Of a DNA stretch of 64,000 nucleotides, positions 9,585 to 18,256 are shown one piece after another. The position numbers and the translations under genes were made by a program. Origin of the DNA: Candidatus Fermentibacterota bacterium (GTDB taxonomy: Bacteria; Fermentibacterota; Fermentibacteria; Fermentibacterales; JCC-6); assembly GCA_014728175.1 (NCBI GenBank), contig WJMA01000054.1:1-64000 (forward strand), in the 5' to 3' direction. Below the pieces are notes generated by a model that worked only from the letters and a program-made list of their open reading frames with translations, did not search any database and was not told the origin of the DNA. The number at the start of each line of letters is the position of its first letter. Within the stretch, counting starts at the first letter, position 1.

Positions 9585-9793
9585 TTACCGGGTCGGCTTG
9601 CAGCCCCATGGCTATGGTCTTATGCTTAGCCGATCGAGCCGGCTGGTCGGCTGCGGTGGTACGTCTCATCGGAAGCCGGTCGACTCCTGGCCCCATGAAC
9701 ATGAAACCGTAACCTCTTTCGAACAGGTAAAATACGACTTGCGTTGATCATAATGCGAAAACCACCTCGATGGCTCGGGAAGGGAGGAACGAA

Positions 9794-10129
9794 TTGGCAT
9801 TGCAGGAGATTCAGGGAAAACAGATAAGCGAGGTTACCTCGGCTTCAGACAGGATATCCGTGGTCGATTTCAGCGCCGACTGGTGCGGCCCCTGCAAGAT
9901 GATACACCCGGTCCTGGAAAAGCTCTCGGACGAGATGAAGGACAAGGTGGATTTCTATACGGTGGACGTCGACGAGAGCCAGCAGGAAGCCAACAATTTC
10001 GGGATCCGGGGAGTGCCCACCATGATCGTTTTTCTGGACGGCAAGGAAATCGACAGGATGGTGGGCTTCCGGGACGCCAACTCTCTGAAATCGAGCCTCG
10101 AGTCCCTGGCCACGGCGAAGCTGGACTAG
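9794..10129 (+). CDS. Thioredoxin
   Basis: VVDFSADWCGPCKMIHPVLEKLS...FGIRGVPTMIVFLDGKEIDRMVGF; TTG start after GGGAGG preferred over the ATG at 9770. Confidence 0.9.
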   Translation: MALQEIQGKQISEVTSASDRISVVDFSADWCGPCKMIHPVLEKLSDEMKDKVDFYTVDVDESQQEANNFGIRGVPTMIVFLDGKEIDRMVGFRDANSLKSSLESLATAKLD

Positions 10130-10135
10130 CATCGG

Positions 10136-11113
10136 ATGAGCCGGCTTTTCGTACCGGATCCGCCCGGAGAGGAAACCGGATCGACCGAGGCTGACGTGGT
10201 AATCGTAGGTGGAGGCCCGGCCGGCCTCACCGCGGCCATATACACCTCCAGGGAAACCCTGGGAACCATCCTGCTGGAACAGAGGCAGTGCGGCGGGCTT
10301 CCCCTGACCACGGACATCGTGGAGAACTACCCTGGCTTCCCGGAGGGCATCACCGGAAGCGATCTGGTGGCAAGGATGAAGGACCAGGCATCCCGGTTCG
10401 GAACCGAGATAGTAGAATTCGGAGAGGTGGAGCGAACCGACCGGGAGAATGACCGGATCGTAGTCGCGGGCTCCGGGCGCGAGTACCAGGCCGGGGCGGT
10501 CGTTGTAGCCTCCGGAAGCGTTCCCAAGAAACTCGACGTTCCCGGAGAGGAGGAGTTTGTCGGCAAAGGTGTCTCCTACTGTGCAGTTTGCGACGGCCCG
10601 TTCTACAAGGACCGGGACGTGGCGGTGATTGGCTGCGGGAACTCCGGGCTGCAGGAGGGGATGTTCCTTCTGGATTACGTGAGGAGCGTTACCTTCGTGG
10701 AGTTCCTTCCGGAGATGACCGGGGCGAAAATACTGCAGGACAGGCTTCGTAAGAGAGAGGGAACCACTTTTCTGCTCAACCACGCTCTCACCGCGATCGA
10801 GGGTGAGGACTTCGTGGAATCGATAACCGTCCGGGACAGAGAGACCGGAGAAGAACGCAAGGTCGAGGTTTCGGGGGTGTTCATATACGCGGGCTTCCAG
10901 CCCAACACCGCTTTTCTGCAGGGAGTAGCGGAGCTGAGCAGCGATGGTTACGTACGGACCGATGAGGAGATGAGAACCTCCGCCCCGGGGATATTCGCGG
11001 CCGGGGACGTGCGGGTGAAGAAGATACGCCAGATAACCACCGCCTGCTCCGACGGGACGATCGCGGCGCTTTCCGCCAGCGAGTACCTGCGGGATGGAAG
11101 ATCGAAAGGATAA
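10136..11113 (+). CDS. Thioredoxin reductase-like FAD/NAD(P)-dependent oxidoreductase
   Basis: VVIVGGGPAGLTAAIYTSRE, YCAVCDGPFY redox CxxC, APGIFAAGDVRVKKIRQITTACSDGTIAA. Confidence 0.9.
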   Translation: MSRLFVPDPPGEETGSTEADVVIVGGGPAGLTAAIYTSRETLGTILLEQRQCGGLPLTTDIVENYPGFPEGITGSDLVARMKDQASRFGTEIVEFGEVERTDRENDRIVVAGSGREYQAGAVVVASGSVPKKLDVPGEEEFVGKGVSYCAVCDGPFYKDRDVAVIGCGNSGLQEGMFLLDYVRSVTFVEFLPEMTGAKILQDRLRKREGTTFLLNHALTAIEGEDFVESITVRDRETGEERKVEVSGVFIYAGFQPNTAFLQGVAELSSDGYVRTDEEMRTSAPGIFAAGDVRVKKIRQITTACSDGTIAALSASEYLRDGRSKG

Positions 11114-11122
11114 GAAACTACG

Positions 11123-11821
11123 ATGGCCCTTCTTTCAGAGCGCGACGCACAGGTAGTCAGGGAACAGCTGAGCCAATTGCAGAAGAAGATAGAGATCAGG
11201 GCCTACCTTCAGAAGATCAACTGCGACAGTTGCCCGGACGCGGAGGCCATCCTCAAAGAGCTCTCGGGGCTATCGGACATGTTGGAGGTCAGGCTTCTCA
11301 ATCCCCAGATAGAGGGTGAGGAAGCCGAAGCCGACTCGGTGGACAGAGTACCCACCATAGTCGTATCCGACGGCGAGAACTCCCGGGCGAGGTTCATAGG
11401 CACACCGTCCGGCTACGAGTTCAGCTCGCTTCTGGCCACCATTATCGAAACGGGAACGGAAAAGACCAGTCTGAACGAGAAGAGTGCCGATTTCCTGGGT
11501 GGTCTGGAGGACGACCTGGACATAAAAGTCTTCGTAACCCCCAACTGCCCCTACTGTCCGGGCTCGGCCGTATTGGCACACCGAATGGCCATAGCCAGCC
11601 CCAGGGTGACCTCCGAGGTGATAGAGGCCAACGAGTTCATGGACCTCTCCGGGAAATACGAGGTACGCGGAGTGCCCAGAACGGTGGTGAACGACAGGAT
11701 ATTCGTGGAAGGGGCCCTTCCGGAGGATCAGATGATCGAGGCGCTGGACAAGGCCCTGGCCGAAGGCTCGGAGGAACAGGTGAACCTTATGGAGCTTCTA
11801 CAGGCCGACCAAGGCGAGTAA
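11123..11821 (+). CDS. PDO-like double thioredoxin-fold protein disulfide oxidoreductase
   Basis: Two thioredoxin-fold halves with CDSC and CPYC motifs (INCDSCPDAEA; TPNCPYCPGSAVLAHR) and a VRGVPRTVVNDR cis-Pro block. Confidence 0.8.
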   Translation: MALLSERDAQVVREQLSQLQKKIEIRAYLQKINCDSCPDAEAILKELSGLSDMLEVRLLNPQIEGEEAEADSVDRVPTIVVSDGENSRARFIGTPSGYEFSSLLATIIETGTEKTSLNEKSADFLGGLEDDLDIKVFVTPNCPYCPGSAVLAHRMAIASPRVTSEVIEANEFMDLSGKYEVRGVPRTVVNDRIFVEGALPEDQMIEALDKALAEGSEEQVNLMELLQADQGE

Positions 11822-11840
11822 GGGTCGGGAAGGGGTTATC

Positions 11841-12617
11841 GTGACCTCGATCATTCTGGCCCTGCTTATCGGCTCCTGCGAGTTCCCGATGGACGCCACC
11901 GGTTCATTGTCCGGATACAGCTTCTTCCAGCAGGACGAAGCCCACTTCGTTTACGGCCGGATACACAACACCACCCGCATCCTGCGATGCGGTCGATTTT
12001 CCACCCTGGTCGGCATGGACTTCACTACCTACATGGGCAAGAACCTCAACAACCCGGAGATGAAGTTCAATATCTACGGGGGCCACTGGAACCTTTCGCT
12101 GGAGCTTCAGTGGGCCTTCTCGGAGATGCTGCTGGCTCGCCTCTACACCGACCACGAGTGCTTCCACAACATAGACATGCCCGACACCTCCTCGGAGTAC
12201 ATGAACAACGTCAAGCTGGGAGTGGCATGGGAGGAAGGCCCGGCCTGGGCGCCGGTGGACGGGGCGGTGGCCCTGCTTCCCGTAAGATGGCCATCGGGCT
12301 GGTTCTCGGTGGGGACCTATCTGCCCAAGGGTGCCTCGTTCCAGAAGGGGCATGACTTCCGGTGGTCCTACCACCTGGGTCTGGACGTCCCTCTGGCGGA
12401 GTGGCGTTCCCTACGGGCGGGTTCCAGGTACGACTGGGACGTCTTTTTCACCGAAAGCAGGGATGGCTCCAGCCGTCACAGGCTGGAGGTCTACACCGGA
12501 TACAGGGCTGGAGAGAGATCGTGGTTCGAGCTTTTCTACGCCGCCTGGCCGCGGGACACCCAGCCGTTCCGCAGGCTGAACGGCAGAACCTGCTGGGGAA
12601 TCAGGTTCACCTGGTAG
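11841..12617 (+). CDS. Hypothetical secreted/outer-membrane beta-barrel-like protein
   Basis: N-terminal hydrophobic segment; alternating aromatic strands ending in a terminal aromatic residue (WGIRFTW*); GTG start. Confidence 0.6.
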   Translation: MTSIILALLIGSCEFPMDATGSLSGYSFFQQDEAHFVYGRIHNTTRILRCGRFSTLVGMDFTTYMGKNLNNPEMKFNIYGGHWNLSLELQWAFSEMLLARLYTDHECFHNIDMPDTSSEYMNNVKLGVAWEEGPAWAPVDGAVALLPVRWPSGWFSVGTYLPKGASFQKGHDFRWSYHLGLDVPLAEWRSLRAGSRYDWDVFFTESRDGSSRHRLEVYTGYRAGERSWFELFYAAWPRDTQPFRRLNGRTCWGIRFTW

Positions 12618-12623
12618 AGCCGG

Positions 12624-13892
12624 TCAGGACAGCTCCACATCCCTTATTACCATCGGCGGGACCTGGAACCATCCCTTTCTCTCCGGCACGCCCAGCCAGG
12701 AGATCCTTTCGAACAGTTCCAAAGGGTTCCAGTTCCACCGGAAATCCTTCAGGGGCCTCCGGATCCGCCCTCCCTCTACCTCGAAGACACCGTCCCGGGT
12801 CATCCCGGTCAGGGTAAGGGTCTTCTCGTCCACGAGCCGTATGTACCAGAAACGCCTTACCAAAACGCCCGAGCCCAGCCCTGCGAGACCGTTTTCGTAC
12901 GGCTCCTCCGAGCCTTCCACGTAGAAGCATCTGGGGCTGGATATAGGCTTCCTGCCGCTCTCCTTCGCCCAGTATCGGCTGCAGAGCATGTTCCTGAGCA
13001 CCCCGTGCCCTATCCAAATGAGATCGGTGCATGGAAGGCCCTCGTCATCGAATGGGCGGCCCTTCACCGGCCCGTCCAGCCGGCTGGACAGGGTTAGCTT
13101 CTCTCCGGTCACCCGCTTCCCATCCATACCTTCTAACACCGTGATTCCCTCGTCAGCCAATCGGGCGTTCAGGGAGTAGATGACGTAATAGAGGAGGTCC
13201 CCTACGGCTTGGGGCTCGAGTATCAGATCGGCGCTGCCCTCTCTCGGCTCGGCCGGATCCTTCGCCAGATCCGCTTCCTCCAAGACTTCTTCCACCGCAT
13301 TGCCTACCGGAAGATCACTCCAGGCGTTGCTACGAAGGGCCCTGTAGCTGGAGGCTTCTCCGGCATCCATTGTGAGGCGGAACTCGGCTCCGGTTTTGCG
13401 GTGGAAGGCCATGTTCCCCGTAGAGGTCGCCACAGCCGTACGGTCGTAGGAAGCCTCCGCGACCCCGGCCGCTTCCATGTCTCTACCGGCGGCGGACTCC
13501 ACGGCTGTTTTAGCCGCATCGGCCCTGGCCTCCAGCAGCATCCCGGCGGTAACCTCGTCCCAGTCGTCTATCGATCGGTACTCCTGGCCTCCCTCCACGG
13601 GAGGCACGTACTCAGGATCCTCCGGAGCGGTGTTAAGAAGGCTCTCCCCGTGCGCGACCAGCTCGGCCAGGGCCTCGGTGTCGATGCAGTGCGTGGTCAG
13701 CTGGATGTGTCTAAGGTCCTTTCCCAGCCGCATACACAGCTTGCGCTGGAAGGAGTCCATGTTCTGGGTGAGCCTGTTCTGACCGAACCTGACCGTTGCG
13801 CTGCGGCTCTCGCTGAGCCTCAGTGTGGTGTCGGGCACCGTTACCTTTTGCAGGACTTTCTCCAGAAGCTCGAACATCTCCTGCCGGTTCAT
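12624..13892 (-). CDS. TldD/PmbA family protein, TldE-like subunit (pair 1)
   Basis: Family-like architecture without the HExxxH; directly overlaps TldD-like 13889..15328. Confidence 0.8.
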   Translation of the reverse strand: MNRQEMFELLEKVLQKVTVPDTTLRLSESRSATVRFGQNRLTQNMDSFQRKLCMRLGKDLRHIQLTTHCIDTEALAELVAHGESLLNTAPEDPEYVPPVEGGQEYRSIDDWDEVTAGMLLEARADAAKTAVESAAGRDMEAAGVAEASYDRTAVATSTGNMAFHRKTGAEFRLTMDAGEASSYRALRSNAWSDLPVGNAVEEVLEEADLAKDPAEPREGSADLILEPQAVGDLLYYVIYSLNARLADEGITVLEGMDGKRVTGEKLTLSSRLDGPVKGRPFDDEGLPCTDLIWIGHGVLRNMLCSRYWAKESGRKPISSPRCFYVEGSEEPYENGLAGLGSGVLVRRFWYIRLVDEKTLTLTGMTRDGVFEVEGGRIRRPLKDFRWNWNPLELFERISWLGVPERKGWFQVPPMVIRDVELS

Positions 13893-15328
13893 CTTCCGCC
13901 CCTAACCTCGATGCCCCTGAATCGGGCGGTACTGCTGCCGTGAGTCATCCGGGCGGCCTGTACGGGCTCGCCCTTCCCGCAGGTGAGCAGACCCATGGTC
14001 CTAAAGCTCCTCTCGTCGGCAACTCCGTCGCACGATCTCCAGAAATCCGGTGTGGTCGACCGGTATATGACCTTTTTGAGTGGGCGGACCTTCTTGCCGT
14101 TGCGTATCTCCCAGAAGAAGTCGCCTCCGAACTGGAAGTTGAGCCTCCTCTGGTCTATGCTGTACGATCCCCTGCCCTCGATGTAGATACCGTGTTTGGT
14201 GTCCGATATCAGATCGTCCTCCGACACCGGTTCGCTCGAAGGCACCATGTACAGGTTCGGCTGACGGTTGATCTGAAAGTGCGAGAAGTCCTGCGCCCGG
14301 CAGCACCCTCTGCTGCTCTTCCTCCCTATGAGAGCCGCGGTCTCCCTTACCGATCCGAACTCCTGGAACACGCCTTCCTTGACTACGTGCCACTTCTGGC
14401 CGGGAACCCCGTCGTCGTCCCACCCCCAGGAGGCCAGGCCGTAGGGAATCGTGTTGTCGGCCAATAGGTTCACCAGCGGCGATCCGTACCGGAAGTTTCC
14501 CTGGTCGGATATACTCAGAAACGTCCTACCGGCCATGTTGGCCTCCCAACCTACGGCCCTATCGCTCTCGGTGGGATGTCCAACCGACTCATGCATGGTC
14601 AGGCTGAGGTTGGTGCCGCCCAGAATCAGGTCCATGGTCCCCGTGGGCCCCTCCTCCGCCTTTACCTTCATTACCGCTTCCTCGGCTATTCTTCCGGCCA
14701 ACCCGGGGATGCCCATGTCCTCGATCCACTCGAATCCCGCCACCCGGGCGCCGCAGTGCAGGTTCCGGCTCTGGGCGTCGCCCCGGTCCACGGCGTTGGC
14801 GTGCAGGAATGGGTAGCTGAATATCAATGTGGAGGAGACCAGAGATCCCTCCGTGCTGGCGAATATTCTGTTGTTGCGCTCGAACCACAGGCTGGCGTAA
14901 CTCATGGTGACCTCACTGGGGGCGTGCAGGTTCTCGGCCGCTCTGGTCAGCAGATCCAGCTTTCTTTCCCTGGGAACCTCGAAGGGATCCTGACGGTACG
15001 GGCCGTCGTAATGGCCCTCCTGGGGCTCCAACGGGCAAAGGTCTACCGAAGGCCCGGAGACCCTGGCTCCGCTACGGGCGACATCCACCGCCCTTTTCAC
15101 CACCGAGTCCGTCTCGGAAGCACTCAGGCCGGAGCAGGAGGCGAATCCCCACCGGCCACCCACGATGGCCCTGACTCCCAGGCCCTCCGTGTTCTGAAGT
15201 GAAGCCTCTCTGGGCCTACCGTTCCGGAAGGCCAGATACTCGGTATTGGTGGTCTCCAGCCTTACGTCACCGTACTCGGCGCCCAGGTCCTCCAACCTCT
15301 CGATAGCCCTCTGCGCAAGCTCTCTCAT
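13889..15328 (-). CDS. TldD-like metalloprotease (pair 1)
   Basis: LTMHESVGHPTESDRAVG catalytic HExxxH motif; IYIEGRGSYSIDQRRLNFQFGGDFFWEIRNGKKVRPLKKVIYRS. Confidence 0.9.
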   Translation of the reverse strand: MRELAQRAIERLEDLGAEYGDVRLETTNTEYLAFRNGRPREASLQNTEGLGVRAIVGGRWGFASCSGLSASETDSVVKRAVDVARSGARVSGPSVDLCPLEPQEGHYDGPYRQDPFEVPRERKLDLLTRAAENLHAPSEVTMSYASLWFERNNRIFASTEGSLVSSTLIFSYPFLHANAVDRGDAQSRNLHCGARVAGFEWIEDMGIPGLAGRIAEEAVMKVKAEEGPTGTMDLILGGTNLSLTMHESVGHPTESDRAVGWEANMAGRTFLSISDQGNFRYGSPLVNLLADNTIPYGLASWGWDDDGVPGQKWHVVKEGVFQEFGSVRETAALIGRKSSRGCCRAQDFSHFQINRQPNLYMVPSSEPVSEDDLISDTKHGIYIEGRGSYSIDQRRLNFQFGGDFFWEIRNGKKVRPLKKVIYRSTTPDFWRSCDGVADERSFRTMGLLTCGKGEPVQAARMTHGSSTARFRGIEVRGGR

Positions 15329-15783
15329 CTACTCTCCCCCTCACCCTCGGTCACCTCGGTGCAGGAGGCGTCCCGAACAAGCTTCACTATCTCCGTGCTG
15401 AAGCCGGGCCTGCCGCTAAGCGACCTGTTGACGAACACGGAAACGGCGATACCCACGACCAGCCCCGCCCCCGCTCCCGCGGCCCTCCGGAGCGGGGTTC
15501 CGGCCGGACCCGCGAAGTAACCTAGAAGCATCAGCGCCACCGGGAGAAGAAAGGTGGTGGCTATTACCATCAGAGCGTAGGATGGCTTCAGCTCCACCTC
15601 CACGATGTCACCCTTCACAGCGCCCGCTTTGTTTTCCACCCAGCTCTCCAGTTTTCCTTCCGTCCGCGGGGATAGAGCCCTGCAGAACTCCCGGTTCCCG
15701 CATGCGCCGCAGGACTCGGTCCCTCCCATCGATACCAGGGCCCGGTCAGCCTCGGTCCGCAGCACGACGCCGGTCTGCCTCAA
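15325..15783 (-). CDS. RseC/MucC-like SoxR-reducing system protein
   Basis: N-terminal Cys cluster CGACGNREFC followed by two TM helices, typical RseC layout. Confidence 0.8.
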   Translation of the reverse strand: MRQTGVVLRTEADRALVSMGGTESCGACGNREFCRALSPRTEGKLESWVENKAGAVKGDIVEVELKPSYALMVIATTFLLPVALMLLGYFAGPAGTPLRRAAGAGAGLVVGIAVSVFVNRSLSGRPGFSTEIVKLVRDASCTEVTEGEGESR

Positions 15784-15804
15784 CCTTTCTCCCTCCTTAC
15801 GGAG

Positions 15805-17622
15805 TCACAACGACAGAAGCTTCAGAGCCGGAGACGGTTTTTCGCCCGGAAGCACCAGCCTGGCCAGGTAAACCCCGGCCGGCAGCCTCCGCCCCGAGTC
15901 GTCCCGCCTCCGCCAGGTCACTTCGGTCGTCCCCGGGCTCGACACGCTTACCTCCAGTCTGCGGACCCGCCGCCCGCAGGCGTCGAAGATGTCCACGAAT
16001 CCCTCGCTGGGCCCGTCCAGTACTAGTCTCAGCTCCACGCTCTCCCGGAAGGGATTGGGAAAAGCCCCGGCGAATCCGGTGGCTGGGCCCGGGGGAGATT
16101 CCTGGGACGACCCCGGGTCGGGATGAATCCACAGGCAGGTTATCGAGGCCTTGGGGAAGGTCCAGCTGAAACTGGTCGAGCCTCCCGATATCTCTCCCTG
16201 GTAGGAAATCCCCGAGGTTCCGTTCCAGGGAGCGCCCATGGGTTGGTCGTTGGTTATCTGCCAGACTTCGGCGGTTCCGTCCGAAAGGTAGCCCGATAGC
16301 TCTATGGTAGCGGCGTAGGAGGAGTCGAGGTCCTTGTTGATCGCCATCAGCGACAGCGTCCAGTCATCGTACCTGGAGGCGTAAACCTCCAATCCGTAGC
16401 CGCCGGCGGACTGATCGCAGGACGCTTCCACCACCGTTTCCCCGAACCGCCGGGAGTAGAGCTTCAGCGCCCAGGCGGACGCTCTCATGGAGAGGGTATC
16501 GGTTCTGATAGCCCCGAACAGCGGCAGGGCCTGCTCCTCGGGGTCGCCCTCCGCTATGGAGTACTGCCCCGCCACCGGTACGCCGCACTTGGACATATGG
16601 CCGATGCAGTCCGCCACGTAGAGGCCGTCCAGGTAGTTCCACCAGACGGGATCCTCGACCATGATCATCAGGTTGTACTCCATGACCCATACCGGTATGT
16701 CGTTGCCGCCACTGTATTTATCGACGGAGTCTACAACGGACGGATACCATTCCTCCATCGGGGGAAGGGTGCCGTATCCGCTGGTGGGCGCGGAGAGCCA
16801 GTGCCTGTAGGACGCGCTGTCAGAGCTCCAGGTGATAACCGGGTAGTTGTGGATGTCCATCCAGTCTATCCGGTCGCAGTTGGACCCTATCACCGGCTCC
16901 AACCAGGTCATGTCCCCAGCCAGCGAGAGACCGCAGATGCTTATGGGAATGGGCGACCGGACGCGCATGGAATCCACGTAGGTTCCCACCAGCTGCGCGA
17001 AGTCCTCCGCGGTGGCGAAGACGGAGTCGTCCGAAGCCCAGTCCTCGAAGGGGATTCCGAAGTGCCTGTAGAAGGTCCAGTATCCCCAGGGAGGAACCGG
17101 GAACGCCTCCCCCGCTATGTCCGGCTCGTTTCCGATGCTCCAGTAGGTGACGTTGTACGGCTCGGGATGTCCTCTGGACGCCCGTATCGATCCCATCGCG
17201 GTAGTGGTGTCTCCGTTGCAGTACTCGACCATGCGGGCGGCCTTGCCGGGATCGTTCAGCTGGTAGTTGACGGTCAGGATGGGGCTGATCCCGTTCTTCT
17301 CGCACAACTGAAGCATGTCGTCCAGGCTGCTCTCCAGGGTGTCCACGAAGAAGAGGTTGCCTATGTCGACGTAGAACAATCCGTTGTAATCGTTGCCTTC
17401 CCAATCGTAGTACTCCGCGGCAATGCCCCCCATCCTCAGCATCTCCACGCCCGTCTCCCCCACCAAACTGTCCAGGCCCTCCCAGGTCATGTTCTGGCTC
17501 ATCTCGTCGCCGGAGCTCGCCAAAAGCCTGTCGAAGGTCCCCACCTCCTGCGAGGCGTCAACCGTTATCTCGGCCGGAATGGAGGCGAGGGATGCGGCCG
17601 CAAACAGCGGTAGAAGAATCAT
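15805..17622 (-). CDS. Secreted clan-A glycoside hydrolase (GH39/GH51-like) with FlgD/Por-like C-terminal domain
   Basis: Signal peptide MILLPLFAAASLASIPA; acid/base WSIGNEPDI; nucleophile-like VWVMEYN; C-terminus PNPFRESVELRLVLDGPSEGFVDIFDACGRRVRRLE...LPAGVYLARLVLPGE. Confidence 0.8.
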   Translation of the reverse strand: MILLPLFAAASLASIPAEITVDASQEVGTFDRLLASSGDEMSQNMTWEGLDSLVGETGVEMLRMGGIAAEYYDWEGNDYNGLFYVDIGNLFFVDTLESSLDDMLQLCEKNGISPILTVNYQLNDPGKAARMVEYCNGDTTTAMGSIRASRGHPEPYNVTYWSIGNEPDIAGEAFPVPPWGYWTFYRHFGIPFEDWASDDSVFATAEDFAQLVGTYVDSMRVRSPIPISICGLSLAGDMTWLEPVIGSNCDRIDWMDIHNYPVITWSSDSASYRHWLSAPTSGYGTLPPMEEWYPSVVDSVDKYSGGNDIPVWVMEYNLMIMVEDPVWWNYLDGLYVADCIGHMSKCGVPVAGQYSIAEGDPEEQALPLFGAIRTDTLSMRASAWALKLYSRRFGETVVEASCDQSAGGYGLEVYASRYDDWTLSLMAINKDLDSSYAATIELSGYLSDGTAEVWQITNDQPMGAPWNGTSGISYQGEISGGSTSFSWTFPKASITCLWIHPDPGSSQESPPGPATGFAGAFPNPFRESVELRLVLDGPSEGFVDIFDACGRRVRRLEVSVSSPGTTEVTWRRRDDSGRRLPAGVYLARLVLPGEKPSPALKLLSL

Positions 17623-17714
17623 CGCTCCTCCCCAAGGTCGGTAGTTGGCAAACCGGGTAGAACTGGTTCCGGATGAAGATAGGTTCTCCAATAGGCCGCA
17701 GGCAACCATACCCT

Positions 17715-18170
17715 CTAGAGCTTGCTCCAGCGGCGGTAATGGTCCTTGCTGGTGAGCAGCCTCCAGGTCATTACGAAGAACCTGAGATCGCCGGGATAGC
17801 TCAGGCAGTCCATGCCCAGATGCAACAGCATCCCCGCGAAGCATCCGATTACGAAGTTAGAACCGGTCAGCAGGGCGATCGCCCCCAGGAGGACCAATAG
17901 CTCCACGCTGTGAAGCACCGGGAAGGCGACGCTCCTGGGGATACCCCGGCGAAAGCCGTGCTTGCTTTCCAGCTGCTCCAGGTTGTGGGTGATTGTATGC
18001 AAGGTGGCCCGGAGACCCCGGGGATAGCCCATGGCCCAGTACTGTCCGACATGGTCCAGGTCCAGCAGGCCGCTGGTCGCCACGACTCCCAAACCCATTC
18101 GCCAGTCTGCCAGAACCGTTGCTACGGCGGCACCTGCGGCTCCCGCCGCCATGTGATAGCCGACCCGCAT
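17715..18170 (-). CDS. YdjM/DUF457-like membrane-bound metal-dependent hydrolase
   Basis: Small multi-TM protein with DLDHVGQYW and LLHLGMDCLSYPGD blocks. Confidence 0.6.
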   Translation of the reverse strand: MRVGYHMAAGAAGAAVATVLADWRMGLGVVATSGLLDLDHVGQYWAMGYPRGLRATLHTITHNLEQLESKHGFRRGIPRSVAFPVLHSVELLVLLGAIALLTGSNFVIGCFAGMLLHLGMDCLSYPGDLRFFVMTWRLLTSKDHYRRWSKL

Positions 18171-18256
18171 TCGTTACCCCCAAGGCATGGTTTTAGATGA
18201 GAGTAGTAGTTAGGTTTCACCTCTCTACCAATAGGCCAACAAAGGAAGGAAACAAC

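Noticed and set aside
16597-17613. 338-aa forward ORF opposite the glycoside hydrolase
   Set aside because: Antisense shadow; low-complexity V/G/R/H-rich translation.
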